A DNA stretch of 64,000 nt from an uncultured Ignatzschineria sp. (GTDB taxonomy: Bacteria > Pseudomonadota > Gammaproteobacteria > Cardiobacteriales > Wohlfahrtiimonadaceae). The stretch spans positions 310,001 through 374,000 of the forward strand of contig CALZEE010000001.1 in assembly GCA_945639195.1 (NCBI GenBank), read 5' to 3'. Position numbers and translations under genes: made by a program. Below, in pieces: positions 25,502 through 36,048 of the stretch; the stretch's first letter is position 1; the number at the start of each line of letters is the position of its first letter. The notes under the pieces are model-generated. The model made no database searches and had not been told where the DNA came from. It saw nothing but the letters and a program-made list of their open reading frames with translations.

Positions 25502-27295
25502 TTACTCTTCATTAATTTTGAGAACAGCAAGGAACGCTTCTTGTGGGATTTCAACACTACCCACTTGCTTCATGCGTTTTTTACCCTCTTTTTGTTTCTC
25601 TAGTAATTTACGCTTACGGCTGACATCACCACCATAACATTTGGCAGTAACATCTTTACGAAGCGCTCGAACGTTGGTACGGGCAATAATATTCGCCCCA
25701 ATGGCGGCTTGAATCGCAATCTCAAATTGCTGTCTTGGAATGAGTTCTCGCATCTTATCCACCAGTTTACGGCCTTGATAAGGCGCATTATCTTTATGGG
25801 TAATGAGCGAGAGCGCATCGACACGTTCGCCGTTGATTAAGATATCGACTTTTACAAGATCAGCTGCTTGGAAGCGCACAAACTTATAGTCAAATGAGGC
25901 ATAACCGCGTGAGACAGATTTTAGACGGTCAAAGAAGTCTAATACTACTTCACTCATAGGGATCTCATAGCGAAGTTGTACTTGGTTTCCGGCATAGACC
26001 ATATCCATCTGCACACCGCGTTTTTCGATACAGAGCTTCATGATGCTACCGATGAACTCTTGTGGCGTTAAGATATTCGCTTCAATAATTGGCTCACGAA
26101 TTTCGCCAATTTGCGTTACTTTAGGTAAGCCATCGGGGTTATCGACATAAATCACTTCGCCATCGCTCTTTTCAACTTCATAGATTACGGTCGGCGCTGT
26201 GGTGATGAGGTCTAGGTCGTATTCACGCTCTAAACGCTCTTGGATAATCTCCATGTGTAGCATGCCAAGGAAGCCACAGCGGAAACCAAAGCCAAGGGCT
26301 TGAGATGTTTCTGGTTCAAAGTGAAGAGAGGCATCATTTAAGCGAAGTTTTTTGAGTGCTTCACGAAGATCTTCATACTCTTCAGAATCCACAGGGAAAA
26401 GACCCGCAAATACGCGAGGCTGTACTGTTTGGAATCCTGGAACAGCTTCAGTTGCAGAGTTTCGCTCTGAGGTAATGGTATCCCCAACAGGTGCGCCATC
26501 AATGTCTTTAATGCCGGCAATGATAAAGCCTACTTCTCCTGCGGAGAGTTTGGCTTTGTCTAAACGATTTGGTGTAAATACCCCAACGTGTGACGCTTCA
26601 TGAACATCTTTGGTGCTCATGATTTTGATCTTGTCGCCTTTATGAAGGACACCATCAAAGATACGTACTAAAGAGACAACGCCGACATATTTGTCATACC
26701 AAGAGTCAATGATAAGCGCTTTAAGTGGCGCTTCAGGATCACCGACAGGCGCGGGAATCTTTTTGATCATATCTTCAAGCACATCACGGACGCCAATCCC
26801 AGATTTTGCTGAGCAACGAACCGCATCTGTTGCTTCAATAGCAATGATGTCTTCAATTTCCATCGCAACACGATCAGGCTCTGCTGCGGGAAGATCTATT
26901 TTGTTAAGAACAGGGATGACTTCTAAACCTTGATCGAGCGCGGTGTAGCAGTTTGCAACAGATTGCGCTTCTACGCCTTGCGCAGCATCTACTACGAGGA
27001 GCGCACCTTCGCAAGCGAAGAGTGAACGCGAAACTTCATAAGAGAAGTCAACGTGACCTGGGGTATCAATAAAGTTGAGATGATAGGTTTCACCATTATC
27101 CGCTTTATAGTCGAGAGAAACACAGTGTGCTTTAATCGTAATTCCCCGTTCCTTCTCGAGATCCATCGAGTCAAGGACACGATCCTCCATTTCACGCTCC
27201 GTTAATCCACCACAAATTTGGATGAATTGGTCAGCTAATGAGGATTTGCCATGGTCAATATGGGCAATGATTGAAAAGTTTCTAATATTCTTCAT
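25502..27295 (-). CDS. lepA: Elongation factor 4 (LepA)
   Basis: A ribosome-associated translational GTPase that back-translocates or aids ribosome assembly under stress. It has 597 residues, the family norm. G1 is [10 protein letters not shown]3 is DTPGHVDF and G4 is NKIDLP. The C-terminal domain ends with the conserved basic [26 protein letters not shown] block. First gene of lepA-lepB-rnc-era, divergent from the M16C peptidase gene. Confidence 0.97.
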   Translation of the reverse strand: MKNIRNFSIIAHIDHGKSSLADQFIQICGGLTEREMEDRVLDSMDLEKERGITIKAHCVSLDYKADNGETYHLNFIDTPGHVDFSYEVSRSLFACEGALLVVDAAQGVEAQSVANCYTALDQGLEVIPVLNKIDLPAAEPDRVAMEIEDIIAIEATDAVRCSAKSGIGVRDVLEDMIKKIPAPVGDPEAPLKALIIDSWYDKYVGVVSLVRIFDGVLHKGDKIKIMSTKDVHEASHVGVFTPNRLDKAKLSAGEVGFIIAGIKDIDGAPVGDTITSERNSATEAVPGFQTVQPRVFAGLFPVDSEEYEDLREALKKLRLNDASLHFEPETSQALGFGFRCGFLGMLHMEIIQERLEREYDLDLITTAPTVIYEVEKSDGEVIYVDNPDGLPKVTQIGEIREPIIEANILTPQEFIGSIMKLCIEKRGVQMDMVYAGNQVQLRYEIPMSEVVLDFFDRLKSVSRGYASFDYKFVRFQAADLVKVDILINGERVDALSLITHKDNAPYQGRKLVDKMRELIPRQQFEIAIQAAIGANIIARTNVRALRKDVTAKCYGGDVSRKRKLLEKQKEGKKRMKQVGSVEIPQEAFLAVLKINEE

Positions 27296-27774
27296 CGATT
27301 CTATCTATATAATAAAAGGTGAATTATCTAACGCTAAAAGAGGTCTATCTTAGCAAATAAAGTGCTTGGGCATATATTTAAATATTAGGGCATTTTACAT
27401 GAATATCCCACAATCGCTACATGAACTCGGACAATGGCAAGTTTTGTATTATTTCCTTTAAGATCAATCTGGGAAGTTTTTCTGCGTTTTGGGGGCTATT
27501 TGTTGATTTTACCTTGAGATTTACAGAGTTGCCCCTATATTTTGAGGATTGATAGTTTTATTAAAGCAGGTCAATGGGCATGAGAGGATGCATATAATTG
27601 GATCAAATAAGTCATCTCTCTCAATAAACAGTAAACCTACTGGCAAAGCTACCGTGTAATCACGAATATTGCTATGATAGAACGGTTTATTAAAGAGAGA
27701 TCATCAGCCCATCGAGACTGGTTGAGCGATTTTACGAAATATCAGCATTTATAGAATGCGAGAAGAGAGGATTA
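27296..27774. other. Divergent intergenic region between lepA and the M16C peptidase gene
   Basis: A 479-bp region with no convincing reading frame. Its notable part is 27630-27680, where CAGTA-AACC-TACTG, a partly pairing GGCAAAGCTACC and CGTG-TAAT-CACG follow each other directly before an extended -10 element. The rest is A/T-rich and should also hold the lepA promoter. Confidence 0.45.
27670..27678 (+). promoter_or_regulatory. Candidate extended -10 promoter of the M16C peptidase gene
   Basis: TGCTATGAT matches the extended -10 pattern TGn-TATnAT. No good -35 hexamer is seen at the usual distance (TACCGT at 27650), as is usual for extended -10 promoters. The start codon is about 100 bp downstream. 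Confidence 0.4.
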
Positions 27775-30663
27775 ATGACTCAGACATTTACCAAGGTTAA
27801 AGAAACATTTATTCCGTCACTGAATATCAACTTACAAGAGTATGAGCACAATGTGACGAAGGCGAAGCATATTCACTTAGCGAATGAAGATACGAATAAT
27901 GTTTTTTTAGTCGGTTTTTTAACGGTACCTGAAGATTCAACAGGGGTTGCGCATATTTTGGAACATACAGCCCTTTGTGGTTCTGAAAACTATCCTGTTC
28001 GCGACCCGTTTTTCATGATGATTCGTCGTTCACTAAATACATTTATGAACGCATTTACCTCATCAGATTGGACTGCATATCCTTTTGCGAGCCAAAACAA
28101 GAAAGACTTCTATAACCTATTAGATGTCTATTTAGACGCCGCTTTCTTCCCACAACTTGAGTATCTTGATTTCCTTCAAGAAGGGCATCGTCTTGAGTTT
28201 ACGGAGATGGAAAATCCTGAAAGCGAACTTGTCTATAAAGGCGTTGTTTTCAATGAGATGAAAGGGGCCATGAGTTCTATCGGCTCAGTGGTTTATCAAG
28301 AGCTCACGAAAGCGCTTTTCCCAACGATTACTTACAATAATAACTCAGGCGGGGATCCTAAAGATATTCCTGATTTAACGCACGAGCAGTTAGTGAACTT
28401 CCACAAAAAGCATTACCATCCATCAAACAGTGTATTGATGACTTACGGTAATATGGATCCACTTGAGCATCAGAAAGTCTTTGAAGAGAAAGCGCTTTCT
28501 AAATTTAGCCATCAAGATTTTGATTTCAGTGTGAAAGATGAAGTGCGTTACAGTGCGCCACAAAGCTTTACTTCAACTTACCCATTGCCGGAAGACGAGC
28601 CGCTTGAAAAGCAGAGTCATGTAATTAATTCATGGCTACTCAGTCCTATTATGGATGCCGATGAGTTGATGCGTGCGCGTATCCTAAGTAGCATTTTAGT
28701 GGATAACTCCAGTTCGCCATTAAGATTGGCGCTTGAATCTACGGATTTAGGTACGGCTCCTTCAATGTTCTGTGGCTTAGAAGAAGGGACGCGAGAATCA
28801 TTCTTCTCATGTGGGCTTGAGGGCGCGAATGGTGAAGATACTGATAAAATTAATCAGTTGATTATCGATACCCTCACAAGCGTGCGTGATAATGGTGTAC
28901 CACAAGAGAGCATTGAAGCGGCGCTTCATCAATTAGAGCTTGCTTCAAGAGAGATCTCTGGTGATCGTTATCCTTATGGGTTACGTCTGATTGTCGATAC
29001 ATTAACACCTGTGCTTCATGGTGGAGAAGCGTATGATACGCTCTCATTTGATGAATCACTTAAGCAGATGCGTGAAGAGATTCAGGATCGTAATTTCATT
29101 CCTAATCTTGTAGATCGTTTATTGCTTAATAACCCTCATCGCGTGATGTTAACGGTCAATCCAAGCCATACTTTGGCTGATGAATTAGTGGCGGCGGAAA
29201 AAGCACAATTAGCGAATATTCAAGCGAACCTTACAGAAGTACAAACAGCGAAAATTATTGCAGATGCGAAAGCGCTTCAAGCAAGACAATCACAGGTTGA
29301 TGATGATTCAATTCTACCGATGGTGACGCGCGAAGATATTCCTGAGAAGCTCACTTTCCCAGAATTAAACTACAGCAATAAAGCGGTTGTATTGGGAACA
29401 CCTACAACTAATGGTATGACGTATCAATCTATCGTCGTTGATTTGCCGAAGCTTACAGAAGAAGAGATGGAAATTCTCCCCTTCTTAGATGCCTTTATTA
29501 CAGAAATGGGTGCAGGCGAGAAGAGTTATCTTGAGCAACAAGCACGAATTTCAGCAATCACCGGTGGCGTGAGTGCGAGAACGATGTATCAACCTTTCAA
29601 TGGTGATATTAAAGGGTTCTGGGTTCTTTCAGGAAAAGCACTTTTAGAAAACCACCAAAACTTGGGCGAATTGTTACAAGACATTCTCTTTAATGCACGT
29701 TTTGATGAAGTGAAGCGTATGCAAGAGATCATGGCGCAGATCAAGCTAGGCCGTGAGCAAGGAATTGTGAGCAATGGTCATAGCTATGCGATGGGGGTTG
29801 CGAGTCAGAATATCTCGCTAATCTCACAAATGGATCAGCGTTTAAGTGGTATGCAGTCGATCAAAGATTTTAGAGTGACGGAAGCGATGTTAAAAGACGA
29901 TGAGAAATGTCGTGAATTTGGCGAAAAGCTCTCTGCACTCTTAGTGAAATTACAAAATAGTTCATATGAATTGATTGTTCTGAATGATTCAGAAGAGATT
30001 GAAGCGGTAGGGCAAACATTTGCCGCAGTGATGAAGCATGATACGGATCTTGCTGATGAGCAGTTTACTGCGCCGATCGCTGAGAAAACAGATGAAATGA
30101 TTAAGCTCGGTTGGGCAATCAATGCACCGGTATTCTATTGTGCGAAGAGTTATAAAACAGTAACACGCGATCATGAAGATTCTGCGACCTTCCAAGTGTT
30201 AACAGGATTCTTGCGTAATGGTTATCTCCATCGTGCAATTCGTGAACAGGGCGGGGCTTATGGTGGTGGTGCTAACTATAACGCAGCATCAGGGGCATTT
30301 AACTTCTTTAGTTACCGTGATCCGCGTTTGCAAGAGACCTTAGCAGACTTCGATGCTTCCATTGACTGGTTGTTGAATACTGAGCATGAAGAACAACAGC
30401 TTGAAGAAGCAATCTTGGGCGTTATCAGTGCGATTGATAGACCTAAAGCGCCGGCAAGTGAGTTTGGAGATCGTTACTTCATGGCGCGTTATGAACGTAC
30501 GCCTGAAGATCTTGAGAGCTACAGAGCATCTGTTCTTCGAGTGACAATTGCCGATCTTCAGCGAGTAGCACGTGAGTACTTTGCAGATAGAGATACACAT
30601 ACAGCGGTCCTTGGTCCTAAGGCGAAGCTCGAAGAAGCAGGATTTGTTGTTAAGCAGCTCTAG
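27775..30663 (+). CDS. M16C family zinc metallopeptidase (presequence-protease-like)
   Basis: A 962-residue peptidase of the PreP/Cym1 type (insulinase superfamily, M16C), which degrades short unfolded peptides inside a closed two-half chamber. The inverted zinc motif HxxEH is H60-I-L-E63-H64, with the distal zinc ligand at about Glu161 (FNEMKGAMSS). Four M16 domains with a helical hinge near residues 480-540 fit the length. There is no signal peptide, so it is probably cytosolic. AGAGAGGA precedes the ATG closely. It is a single gene with a strong terminator. Confidence 0.9.
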   Translation: MTQTFTKVKETFIPSLNINLQEYEHNVTKAKHIHLANEDTNNVFLVGFLTVPEDSTGVAHILEHTALCGSENYPVRDPFFMMIRRSLNTFMNAFTSSDWTAYPFASQNKKDFYNLLDVYLDAAFFPQLEYLDFLQEGHRLEFTEMENPESELVYKGVVFNEMKGAMSSIGSVVYQELTKALFPTITYNNNSGGDPKDIPDLTHEQLVNFHKKHYHPSNSVLMTYGNMDPLEHQKVFEEKALSKFSHQDFDFSVKDEVRYSAPQSFTSTYPLPEDEPLEKQSHVINSWLLSPIMDADELMRARILSSILVDNSSSPLRLALESTDLGTAPSMFCGLEEGTRESFFSCGLEGANGEDTDKINQLIIDTLTSVRDNGVPQESIEAALHQLELASREISGDRYPYGLRLIVDTLTPVLHGGEAYDTLSFDESLKQMREEIQDRNFIPNLVDRLLLNNPHRVMLTVNPSHTLADELVAAEKAQLANIQANLTEVQTAKIIADAKALQARQSQVDDDSILPMVTREDIPEKLTFPELNYSNKAVVLGTPTTNGMTYQSIVVDLPKLTEEEMEILPFLDAFITEMGAGEKSYLEQQARISAITGGVSARTMYQPFNGDIKGFWVLSGKALLENHQNLGELLQDILFNARFDEVKRMQEIMAQIKLGREQGIVSNGHSYAMGVASQNISLISQMDQRLSGMQSIKDFRVTEAMLKDDEKCREFGEKLSALLVKLQNSSYELIVLNDSEEIEAVGQTFAAVMKHDTDLADEQFTAPIAEKTDEMIKLGWAINAPVFYCAKSYKTVTRDHEDSATFQVLTGFLRNGYLHRAIREQGGAYGGGANYNAASGAFNFFSYRDPRLQETLADFDASIDWLLNTEHEEQQLEEAILGVISAIDRPKAPASEFGDRYFMARYERTPEDLESYRASVLRVTIADLQRVAREYFADRDTHTAVLGPKAKLEEAGFVVKQL

Positions 30664-30710
30664 TCTACAGCGGCGCACTTAGGTGCGCTGACCTTAGCTA
30701 GAAGAAATAA

Positions 30711-30745
30711 AGAAGGCTTCCCTTTATAGGGAAGCCTTCTTTTTA
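30711..30745. terminator. Bidirectional terminator
   Basis: A 13-bp perfect stem (30711-30723 with 30728-30740), TTAT loop and T run. A second compact hairpin GCGCAC/GTGCGC lies just upstream at 30673-30688. It lies between convergent peptidase and cysE genes. Confidence 0.92.
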
Positions 30746-30798
30746 TCTCAAATATATAATTTTCGTATAGCCGTATAACGGTACAGGGGATCTTGATC

Positions 30799-31626
30799 TT
30801 ATGCGTTTTTATTGCCGGCATTTTCGGGTAATGAATCCCGCTTTTCATCTTTATGCTCAGTGTCGAGATTCTCATCTTCATGAATATGTAAGCCTTCATC
30901 GTCAAACGAGCAATCTTGTAAGGTTGGCCATTCAACATTGAGTTTAATATCTTGAGATTTCAGCTGCGTTTGCATCTGGCAAAGTGCTTTATCAAGCTTC
31001 TCAATATGATTGAGTAAGAGATTGATCGCATTAGCTTCTGGATCATCAATATCGTGACTCATGCCATAAGCATTAAAGAGTTTGTTAGCAATCTCTTTTT
31101 TGAGGTTTGGTTTATCTGGTTTTGAGTGACGAGCCGGGATTCCTACTGCTGTTGCATTATCTGGTACCGCTTTAATAACCACTGAGTTTGCACCAACGCT
31201 AGAGTTATTGCCGAGCGTAATCGGCCCGAGCACTTTTGCACCTGCACCAATTACGACATGATCACCAAGCGTTGGGTGACGTTTCCCTTTTTCAAGGCTT
31301 GTTCCTCCGAGAGTAACGCCATGATAGAGCGTACAATCATCTCCGATAATAGCAGTTTCTCCAATTACAACGCCCATGCCGTGGTCGATAAAGAGGCGTT
31401 TGCCAATTTGTGCGCCTGGATGAATTTCGATACCTGTTAAGAAACGACTCCAGGTAGAGATCCATCTTGCGAGTGTCTTGAAATTAGTTTTCCAGAGCTT
31501 ATGTGAGATTCGATGAATCCATACAGCCCAAAGACCAGGGTACGCAAGAAGAACCTCAAGGGATGTTCTGGCGGCGGGGTCAAATTTCTTAATGTTTTGA
31601 ATGTCGTCTTTAATGATTTTGAACAT
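30799..31626 (-). CDS. cysE: Serine O-acetyltransferase
   Basis: Makes O-acetylserine from serine and acetyl-CoA, the first step of cysteine synthesis. It has 275 residues: an N-terminal helical domain, then a left-handed beta-helix with hexapeptide repeats ([30 protein letters not shown]; the His of IDHGMG is catalytic). The C-terminus beyond residue 195 is a long, charged Asp/Glu-rich tail unlike the enteric enzyme. It begins 17 bp after trmJ, a typical trmJ-cysE pair, here without iscR. Confidence 0.95.
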   Translation of the reverse strand: MFKIIKDDIQNIKKFDPAARTSLEVLLAYPGLWAVWIHRISHKLWKTNFKTLARWISTWSRFLTGIEIHPGAQIGKRLFIDHGMGVVIGETAIIGDDCTLYHGVTLGGTSLEKGKRHPTLGDHVVIGAGAKVLGPITLGNNSSVGANSVVIKAVPDNATAVGIPARHSKPDKPNLKKEIANKLFNAYGMSHDIDDPEANAINLLLNHIEKLDKALCQMQTQLKSQDIKLNVEWPTLQDCSFDDEGLHIHEDENLDTEHKDEKRDSLPENAGNKNA

Positions 31627-31643
31627 AAGGCTTATTCCGTATT

Positions 31644-32402
31644 CTATTGTCCGTAGCGTTTTTCTGCTGCTGAGAGCGCGCCGCGGAGGATATTAATCTC
31701 TTCTTGGGTAAGATCCGCTTTTTTATAGAGGAGTCTCATTTTTCGCATGAGATGTTTTGGGTTCTCAGGATCTAGAAAGTGAGTGTCAATCAGCGTCTTT
31801 TCAAGATGCTTGAAGAACCCTTCCATTGAGTCATGTGTTGCTAAGAGATCTCCATGGTATTGTGGCTCACGCGTTTTTTCTAAGCGATCATCCTGTGTTG
31901 TATTACGACGTAATTCATAGGTGATGATCTGAATTGCTTGGGCGATATTAAGCGAGTTGTAATTGTTTTCTGTAGGAATATAGAAAAGTTCTTGGCAGAT
32001 ATCTACCTCTTCATTGGTGAGGCCAGTGCGCTCTGTTCCAAAGAGTATTGCGATTTTTGCATCGGGCTGCTCTTTTAAAATCGCATTGATATTACGAGCC
32101 CCTGTTTCAATTGATAATTCTGGTTTTCCAATATGACGGCTTCGAGCACTCGTACCGAAGATATATTGGCAATCTTTAACGGCTTCAGAGAGCGTTTCTG
32201 TCACGACAGCATTTTCTAACACATCTAGTGCGCCACTCGCGAGAGCAGTTGCTTCACTGCTTGGGAATTTTTTAGGGTTTACAAGTGTGAGGTTATAAAG
32301 ACCCATGACACGCATTGCGCGTGCAGCAGCACCGATATTTCCGGGATGAGAAGTGTTGACCATGACGATTCTAATAGCATCTAAAGGTACGCCTGACTGC
32401 AT
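31644..32402 (-). CDS. trmJ: tRNA (cytidine/uridine-2'-O-)-methyltransferase
   Basis: A SPOUT methyltransferase that 2'-O-methylates position 32 of several tRNAs. It has 252 residues: an N-terminal SPOUT domain with [15 protein letters not shown] near residue 16, the knot segment [14 protein letters not shown], and [18 protein letters not shown], then a C-terminal helical extension used for dimerisation. AGAGAG precedes the ATG. Confidence 0.94.
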   Translation of the reverse strand: MQSGVPLDAIRIVMVNTSHPGNIGAAARAMRVMGLYNLTLVNPKKFPSSEATALASGALDVLENAVVTETLSEAVKDCQYIFGTSARSRHIGKPELSIETGARNINAILKEQPDAKIAILFGTERTGLTNEEVDICQELFYIPTENNYNSLNIAQAIQIITYELRRNTTQDDRLEKTREPQYHGDLLATHDSMEGFFKHLEKTLIDTHFLDPENPKHLMRKMRLLYKKADLTQEEINILRGALSAAEKRYGQ

Positions 32403-32561
32403 TATTTAACTCTCTTTGTGGTAAAATTGAAAAGATATTTAATAGACATTAATTTAACCAAATTGAGAGTCATCAGAGGCATTGCTTCTTGAGGCTTTTG
32501 TCATGTGGTTAAATTTTAATTTGAAAAGATTATAGCAATTTTAGTCTTAAGAGAGGACATC

Positions 32562-32849
32562 ATGCCAAAAAACTTTATTCAAGATATTGCCGGAAAGATT
32601 CAAGAAGCGCTACCCGATGGCATGAAAAACGTTCATGGTGAGGCTGAACGTTTTGTAAAAGAGGGCGTTGAGTCAGCATTATCTAATTTTAAATTTGTGC
32701 GTTATGAAGATTTTGAGATTCAACAAAAAATTCTTCTTAAGACACGTGAGAAATTAGAGCTTTTAACAAAGCGAGTTGAAGCATTAGAGCAAAAGCTTCA
32801 GGAGCATGACGTCGCTGTATCACAGACAGAGATAGACGAGCACAAATAA
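32562..32849 (+). CDS. ubiK: Ubiquinone biosynthesis accessory factor UbiK
   Basis: A 95-residue protein of the YqiC/BMFP family. The first half is amphipathic and the C-terminal half (about 50-85) is a coiled coil (LLKTREKLELLTKRVEALEQKL). UbiK assists the lipid-binding UbiJ in aerobic ubiquinone synthesis. AGAGGA stands 6 nt before the ATG. It is a single gene divergent from trmJ. Confidence 0.88.
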   Translation: MPKNFIQDIAGKIQEALPDGMKNVHGEAERFVKEGVESALSNFKFVRYEDFEIQQKILLKTREKLELLTKRVEALEQKLQEHDVAVSQTEIDEHK

Positions 32850-32904
32850 ATCGTGCTGTGATCGGTTGTCACAAACTATTTTTGATCTTTTAATAAAACA
32901 GAAA

Positions 32905-32924
32905 GGGTGGCTTCTAAGCTACCC
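32905..32924 (+). other. Hairpin in the pyrH leader
   Basis: GGGTgGCTT-CT-AAGCtACCC is an imperfect stem with one internal mismatch and no T run. It lies about 75 bp before pyrH and could be an mRNA leader structure; its role is unknown. Confidence 0.35.
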
Positions 32925-32997
32925 AACTGATGAGAAATAGAGTAAGATAACCCCAAATTATCAAGTCTCAAATCTAACAGAAAGGAAGTGTACAGTT

Positions 32998-33729
32998 ATG
33001 AGTCAAGCCCCTAAATATAAACGTATTTTATTGAAACTCAGTGGTGAAGCATTGATGGGAGATGGGGATTACGGAATTGACCCTGACACGATTGGCCGAA
33101 TTGCAGATGAGATCAAAGCATTAAATAGAATTGGCGTAGAAGTCGGTGTTGTAATTGGGGGTGGAAACATCTTCCGTGGAGCGGGCTTGGCAGAAGCAGG
33201 AATGGATCGAGTTGCAGGAGACCACATGGGGATGCTTGCAACCGTTATGAACTCGCTTGCGTTACAAGATGCTTTAGAGTCACGCGATGTTTATGTGCGA
33301 GTGATGAGTGCAATTCGTATTAATGAAGTGTGTGAAGATTATCTTCGTCGTCGTGCGGTACGTCATCTCGAGAAAAAGCGTGTGACGATATTTGCAGCAG
33401 GAACCGGAAATCCCTTCTTCACAACAGACTCTGCAGCAGCACTTCGTGCAATCGAAATTAATGCTGAGATTATGCTCAAAGCAACAAAGGTTGATGGTGT
33501 TTATACAGCGGATCCAATGAAAGATCCAACAGCAACGCGTTATGATCATATTAGTTTTACAGATGCATTAACGCAGAATCTTGGGGTAATGGACGCGACT
33601 GCACTAGTAATGTGCCGTGAAAACAACCTTCCAATTAAGGTCTTTAATATCTTCAATGAGGGTGATCTCATGAAGGTAGTGAAGGGCGATAACGTTGGTA
33701 CACTCGTCTCTGAGACAGTTCCGAAGTAG
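32998..33729 (+). CDS. pyrH: UMP kinase
   Basis: Converts UMP to UDP as a hexamer of the amino-acid kinase fold. It has 243 residues: [11 protein letters not shown] near the N-terminus, [10 protein letters not shown] (about 57-66), [15 protein letters not shown] and the [20 protein letters not shown] block. AAGGAAG precedes the start. First gene of the pyrH-frr-uppS-cdsA-dxr-rseP-bamA run; rpsB-tsf, usually upstream, are not adjacent. Confidence 0.97.
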   Translation: MSQAPKYKRILLKLSGEALMGDGDYGIDPDTIGRIADEIKALNRIGVEVGVVIGGGNIFRGAGLAEAGMDRVAGDHMGMLATVMNSLALQDALESRDVYVRVMSAIRINEVCEDYLRRRAVRHLEKKRVTIFAAGTGNPFFTTDSAAALRAIEINAEIMLKATKVDGVYTADPMKDPTATRYDHISFTDALTQNLGVMDATALVMCRENNLPIKVFNIFNEGDLMKVVKGDNVGTLVSETVPK

Positions 33730-33811
33730 AATGCGTGACGAATAGTCACCTTCTGATGTTACCCATATCATGACCGATCATTGGCCACTATTAAAGTAAT
33801 CGTTTAGTGAA

Positions 33812-33848
33812 AGACGCTCTTATGAGAATTCATTTGAGCGTCTCCTTA
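33812..33848 (+). terminator. Hairpin between pyrH and frr, possible weak terminator
   Basis: An 8-bp stem AGACGCTC/GAGCGTCT (33812-33819 with 33836-33843) is followed by CCTTATTT, a poor T tract. Partial termination or RNA processing is possible. Confidence 0.4.
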
Positions 33849-33873
33849 TTTAAATAAATTGGAGAACAACACA

Positions 33874-34431
33874 ATGACACAAAATATTATTAAAGATGCA
33901 AGACTTCGTATGGATAAATCTGTAGAAGCATTAAGTAATGCGTTAGGGAAAATCCGTACAGGTCGTGCGCACATCTCAATTTTAGATCATATCGAAGTTG
34001 AATATTACGGATCAATGGTTCCTTTAAGCCAAGTGGCGAACCTAACCGTTCAAGATTCACGTACGTTAGGGGTTTCACCATGGGAAAAACCAATGGTAGC
34101 GGCGATTGAAAAAGCAATCATTAATAGTGATTTAGGACTTAATCCTGCAACAACGGGTACTTTAATCCGTATTCCTTTACCACCATTAACAGAAGAGCGC
34201 CGTAAAGATCTCGTTAAAGTTGTAGGCGGTGAAGCTGAGCAAGCGAAAGTGGCGGTACGTAATATTCGTCGTGATGCAAATAACCAAGTATCAGCGATGG
34301 AAAAAGAGGGTGAAATCTCTGAAGATATTCAACGACGTACAGAAGATGAGATTCAAAAGTTAACGGATGCAACTATTAAGAAAATTGAAGAAGTCCTTGC
34401 GAAGAAAGAAGAAGAGTTAATGGAAATCTAA
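33874..34431 (+). CDS. frr: Ribosome recycling factor
   Basis: Splits post-termination ribosomes together with EF-G. From the ATG at 33874 it is 185 residues, identical in length to E. coli RRF, and GGAG stands 9 nt upstream. A TTG at 33859 in the same frame includes that ribosome binding site and is rejected. KIRTGRAH (about 27-34) and the closing helix of the three-helix bundle ([13 protein letters not shown]) are typical. Confidence 0.97.
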   Translation: MTQNIIKDARLRMDKSVEALSNALGKIRTGRAHISILDHIEVEYYGSMVPLSQVANLTVQDSRTLGVSPWEKPMVAAIEKAIINSDLGLNPATTGTLIRIPLPPLTEERRKDLVKVVGGEAEQAKVAVRNIRRDANNQVSAMEKEGEISEDIQRRTEDEIQKLTDATIKKIEEVLAKKEEELMEI

Positions 34432-34450
34432 GTAAGGAACCATTGTAAGG

Positions 34451-35155
34451 ATGAGTAGAGCGAAATGTCAGCATGTTGCCATTATTATGGATGGTAACGG
34501 ACGTTGGGCCGAGAAGAATCGTTTAACCCGAGCTTTAGGACATAGAGCTGGGGTTAAATCCGTTAAGAGAAGTGTTGAGTGTGCGATTAAGCATGATGTC
34601 AAAGTCTTAACGGTATACGCTTTCTCGACTGAAAACTGGAAGAGACCGGAAGAAGAGGTCTCATTTTTAATGGATCTCTTTTATCAGACACTAGAGGGGC
34701 AATTACGGTCACTGCATAAAGCAGGGGTTAGGCTCTCCTTTATTGGCGATCTGTCTCAGCTTTCAGAAAAGCTGAAAGAGAAACTATTTAGTGCGGTTGA
34801 ATTGACTAAAGAGAATGATGTCTTAGATCTTGTTGTCGCGATTAACTATGGCGGGAGACAAGAAATTGTTGAAGCTTGTCAGCAGTTAGCTTCAGAAGTT
34901 CAAGCCGGATCAATATCTGTTGAAGAGATTACTGAGCAACGCTTCGGATCAGCCCTATCGCTAAAAGATCATCCTCCAGTGGATCTATTGATTAGAACCA
35001 GTGGGGAACAGCGGGTTAGTAACTTTTTATTGTGGCAGCTTGCATACGCAGAGCTCTATTTTACAGAGTGTCATTGGCCTGATTTTGGCGTAGCAGAGTT
35101 TGAAGCTGCGTTAGCAGAATTTGATCGGCGAGAACGCCGCTTTGGTGGGAGATAG
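34451..35155 (+). CDS. uppS: Undecaprenyl diphosphate synthase
   Basis: A cis-prenyltransferase that makes the C55 lipid carrier for peptidoglycan and surface polysaccharide. It has 234 residues. The phosphate-binding motif IIMDGNGRWA has the catalytic Asp14, with TVYAFSTENWKRP in the middle and RTSGEQRVSNFLLWQLAYAE near the end. A possible ribosome binding site AAGGA lies 12 nt upstream. Followed by cdsA after 5 bp. Confidence 0.96.
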   Translation: MSRAKCQHVAIIMDGNGRWAEKNRLTRALGHRAGVKSVKRSVECAIKHDVKVLTVYAFSTENWKRPEEEVSFLMDLFYQTLEGQLRSLHKAGVRLSFIGDLSQLSEKLKEKLFSAVELTKENDVLDLVVAINYGGRQEIVEACQQLASEVQAGSISVEEITEQRFGSALSLKDHPPVDLLIRTSGEQRVSNFLLWQLAYAELYFTECHWPDFGVAEFEAALAEFDRRERRFGGR

Positions 35156-35160
35156 CATTT

Positions 35161-36048
35161 ATGAAGCAACGAATTATTACAGGGATCATCTTGGGCGTTG
35201 CCGCTTTATTGGCGATATTATTTCTACCAACGATGGGTTTCTCGTTATTACTCTTTTTAGTAGCGATGATTGGTCTAAATGAGTGGAGCAATTTGTTAAA
35301 GCTCGAGTCGATTGCAAAGATCGTTTATCTTGCTGTTGGTGGGTTTACGCTACTACTGATCACCGTCGTGCTATTGATGGGCGCGAAAAATACAGTCACC
35401 CTAAATGGGGTATCACTCTTTAGCTTTGTTCGAGGTAATGTCCTTCTTTATGGCTTACTCTCTATTACTGCACTATTTTGGCTCATGATGCCTTTTGTCT
35501 TGTCGATTCACGCTAGAAAGCCTTTAGCTTTTTTAGTAAATCGTGAGTTTCTATTTGGCGCAAGTATTTTAACGTTAGCTGCGTTAATTATTACATTAAC
35601 GACTTTCCAACAAGTATTACCATTATTGTTATATCTCATCTTGTTAGTCATCATTGCTGATAGTAGTGCATATTTTGTAGGAAGAAAGCTTGGAAAGCGT
35701 AAGTTAGCACCGAGTATTAGCCCAGGAAAAACAGTTGAGGGGGCGATGGGCGGACTCGTTATTGGGATTCTCTTCTCACTTGGGGCTATTCTTTACTTTA
35801 ATAGCGATAACATACAATTATTTGGAGCAAGAGATGATTCATTGATTCTGTATCTTAACTTCCTCTCTTTAAGCGCATTAGTCGTGATCGTTTCGATTTC
35901 TGGTGATCTATTTGAGAGTGTTGTTAAACGTCATGCGGGGATGAAAGATAGTGGTTCTATTCTTCCTGGTCATGGTGGTGTATTAGATAGAATTGATGCG
36001 CTTACTGCCGCAGCTCCGCTTTTCTTTATAGGTTTAAGCTTCATATGA
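35161..36048 (+). CDS. cdsA: Phosphatidate cytidylyltransferase
   Basis: Makes CDP-diacylglycerol, precursor of all phospholipids, in the inner membrane. It has 295 residues with about eight hydrophobic segments. Conserved blocks are DSSAYFVGRKLGKRKLAPSISPGKTVEG and the CDS signature KRHAGMKDSGSILPGHGGVLDRID near residues 246-269. It overlaps dxr by 4 bp (ATGA). Confidence 0.96.
   Translation: MKQRIITGIILGVAALLAILFLPTMGFSLLLFLVAMIGLNEWSNLLKLESIAKIVYLAVGGFTLLLITVVLLMGAKNTVTLNGVSLFSFVRGNVLLYGLLSITALFWLMMPFVLSIHARKPLAFLVNREFLFGASILTLAALIITLTTFQQVLPLLLYLILLVIIADSSAYFVGRKLGKRKLAPSISPGKTVEGAMGGLVIGILFSLGAILYFNSDNIQLFGARDDSLILYLNFLSLSALVVIVSISGDLFESVVKRHAGMKDSGSILPGHGGVLDRIDALTAAAPLFFIGLSFI

Noticed and set aside
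27630-27665. c-di-GMP-I riboswitch resemblance (GGCAAAGCTACCG)
   Set aside because: Only one conserved word matches. The receptor helices, the spacing between the GGCAAACC-like and GCAAAGC-like words and the closing stem are absent.
29835-30195. Reverse reading frames opposite the M16C peptidase gene
   Set aside because: Shadows of a strongly supported coding region with Cys/Ser-rich translations typical of antisense frames.
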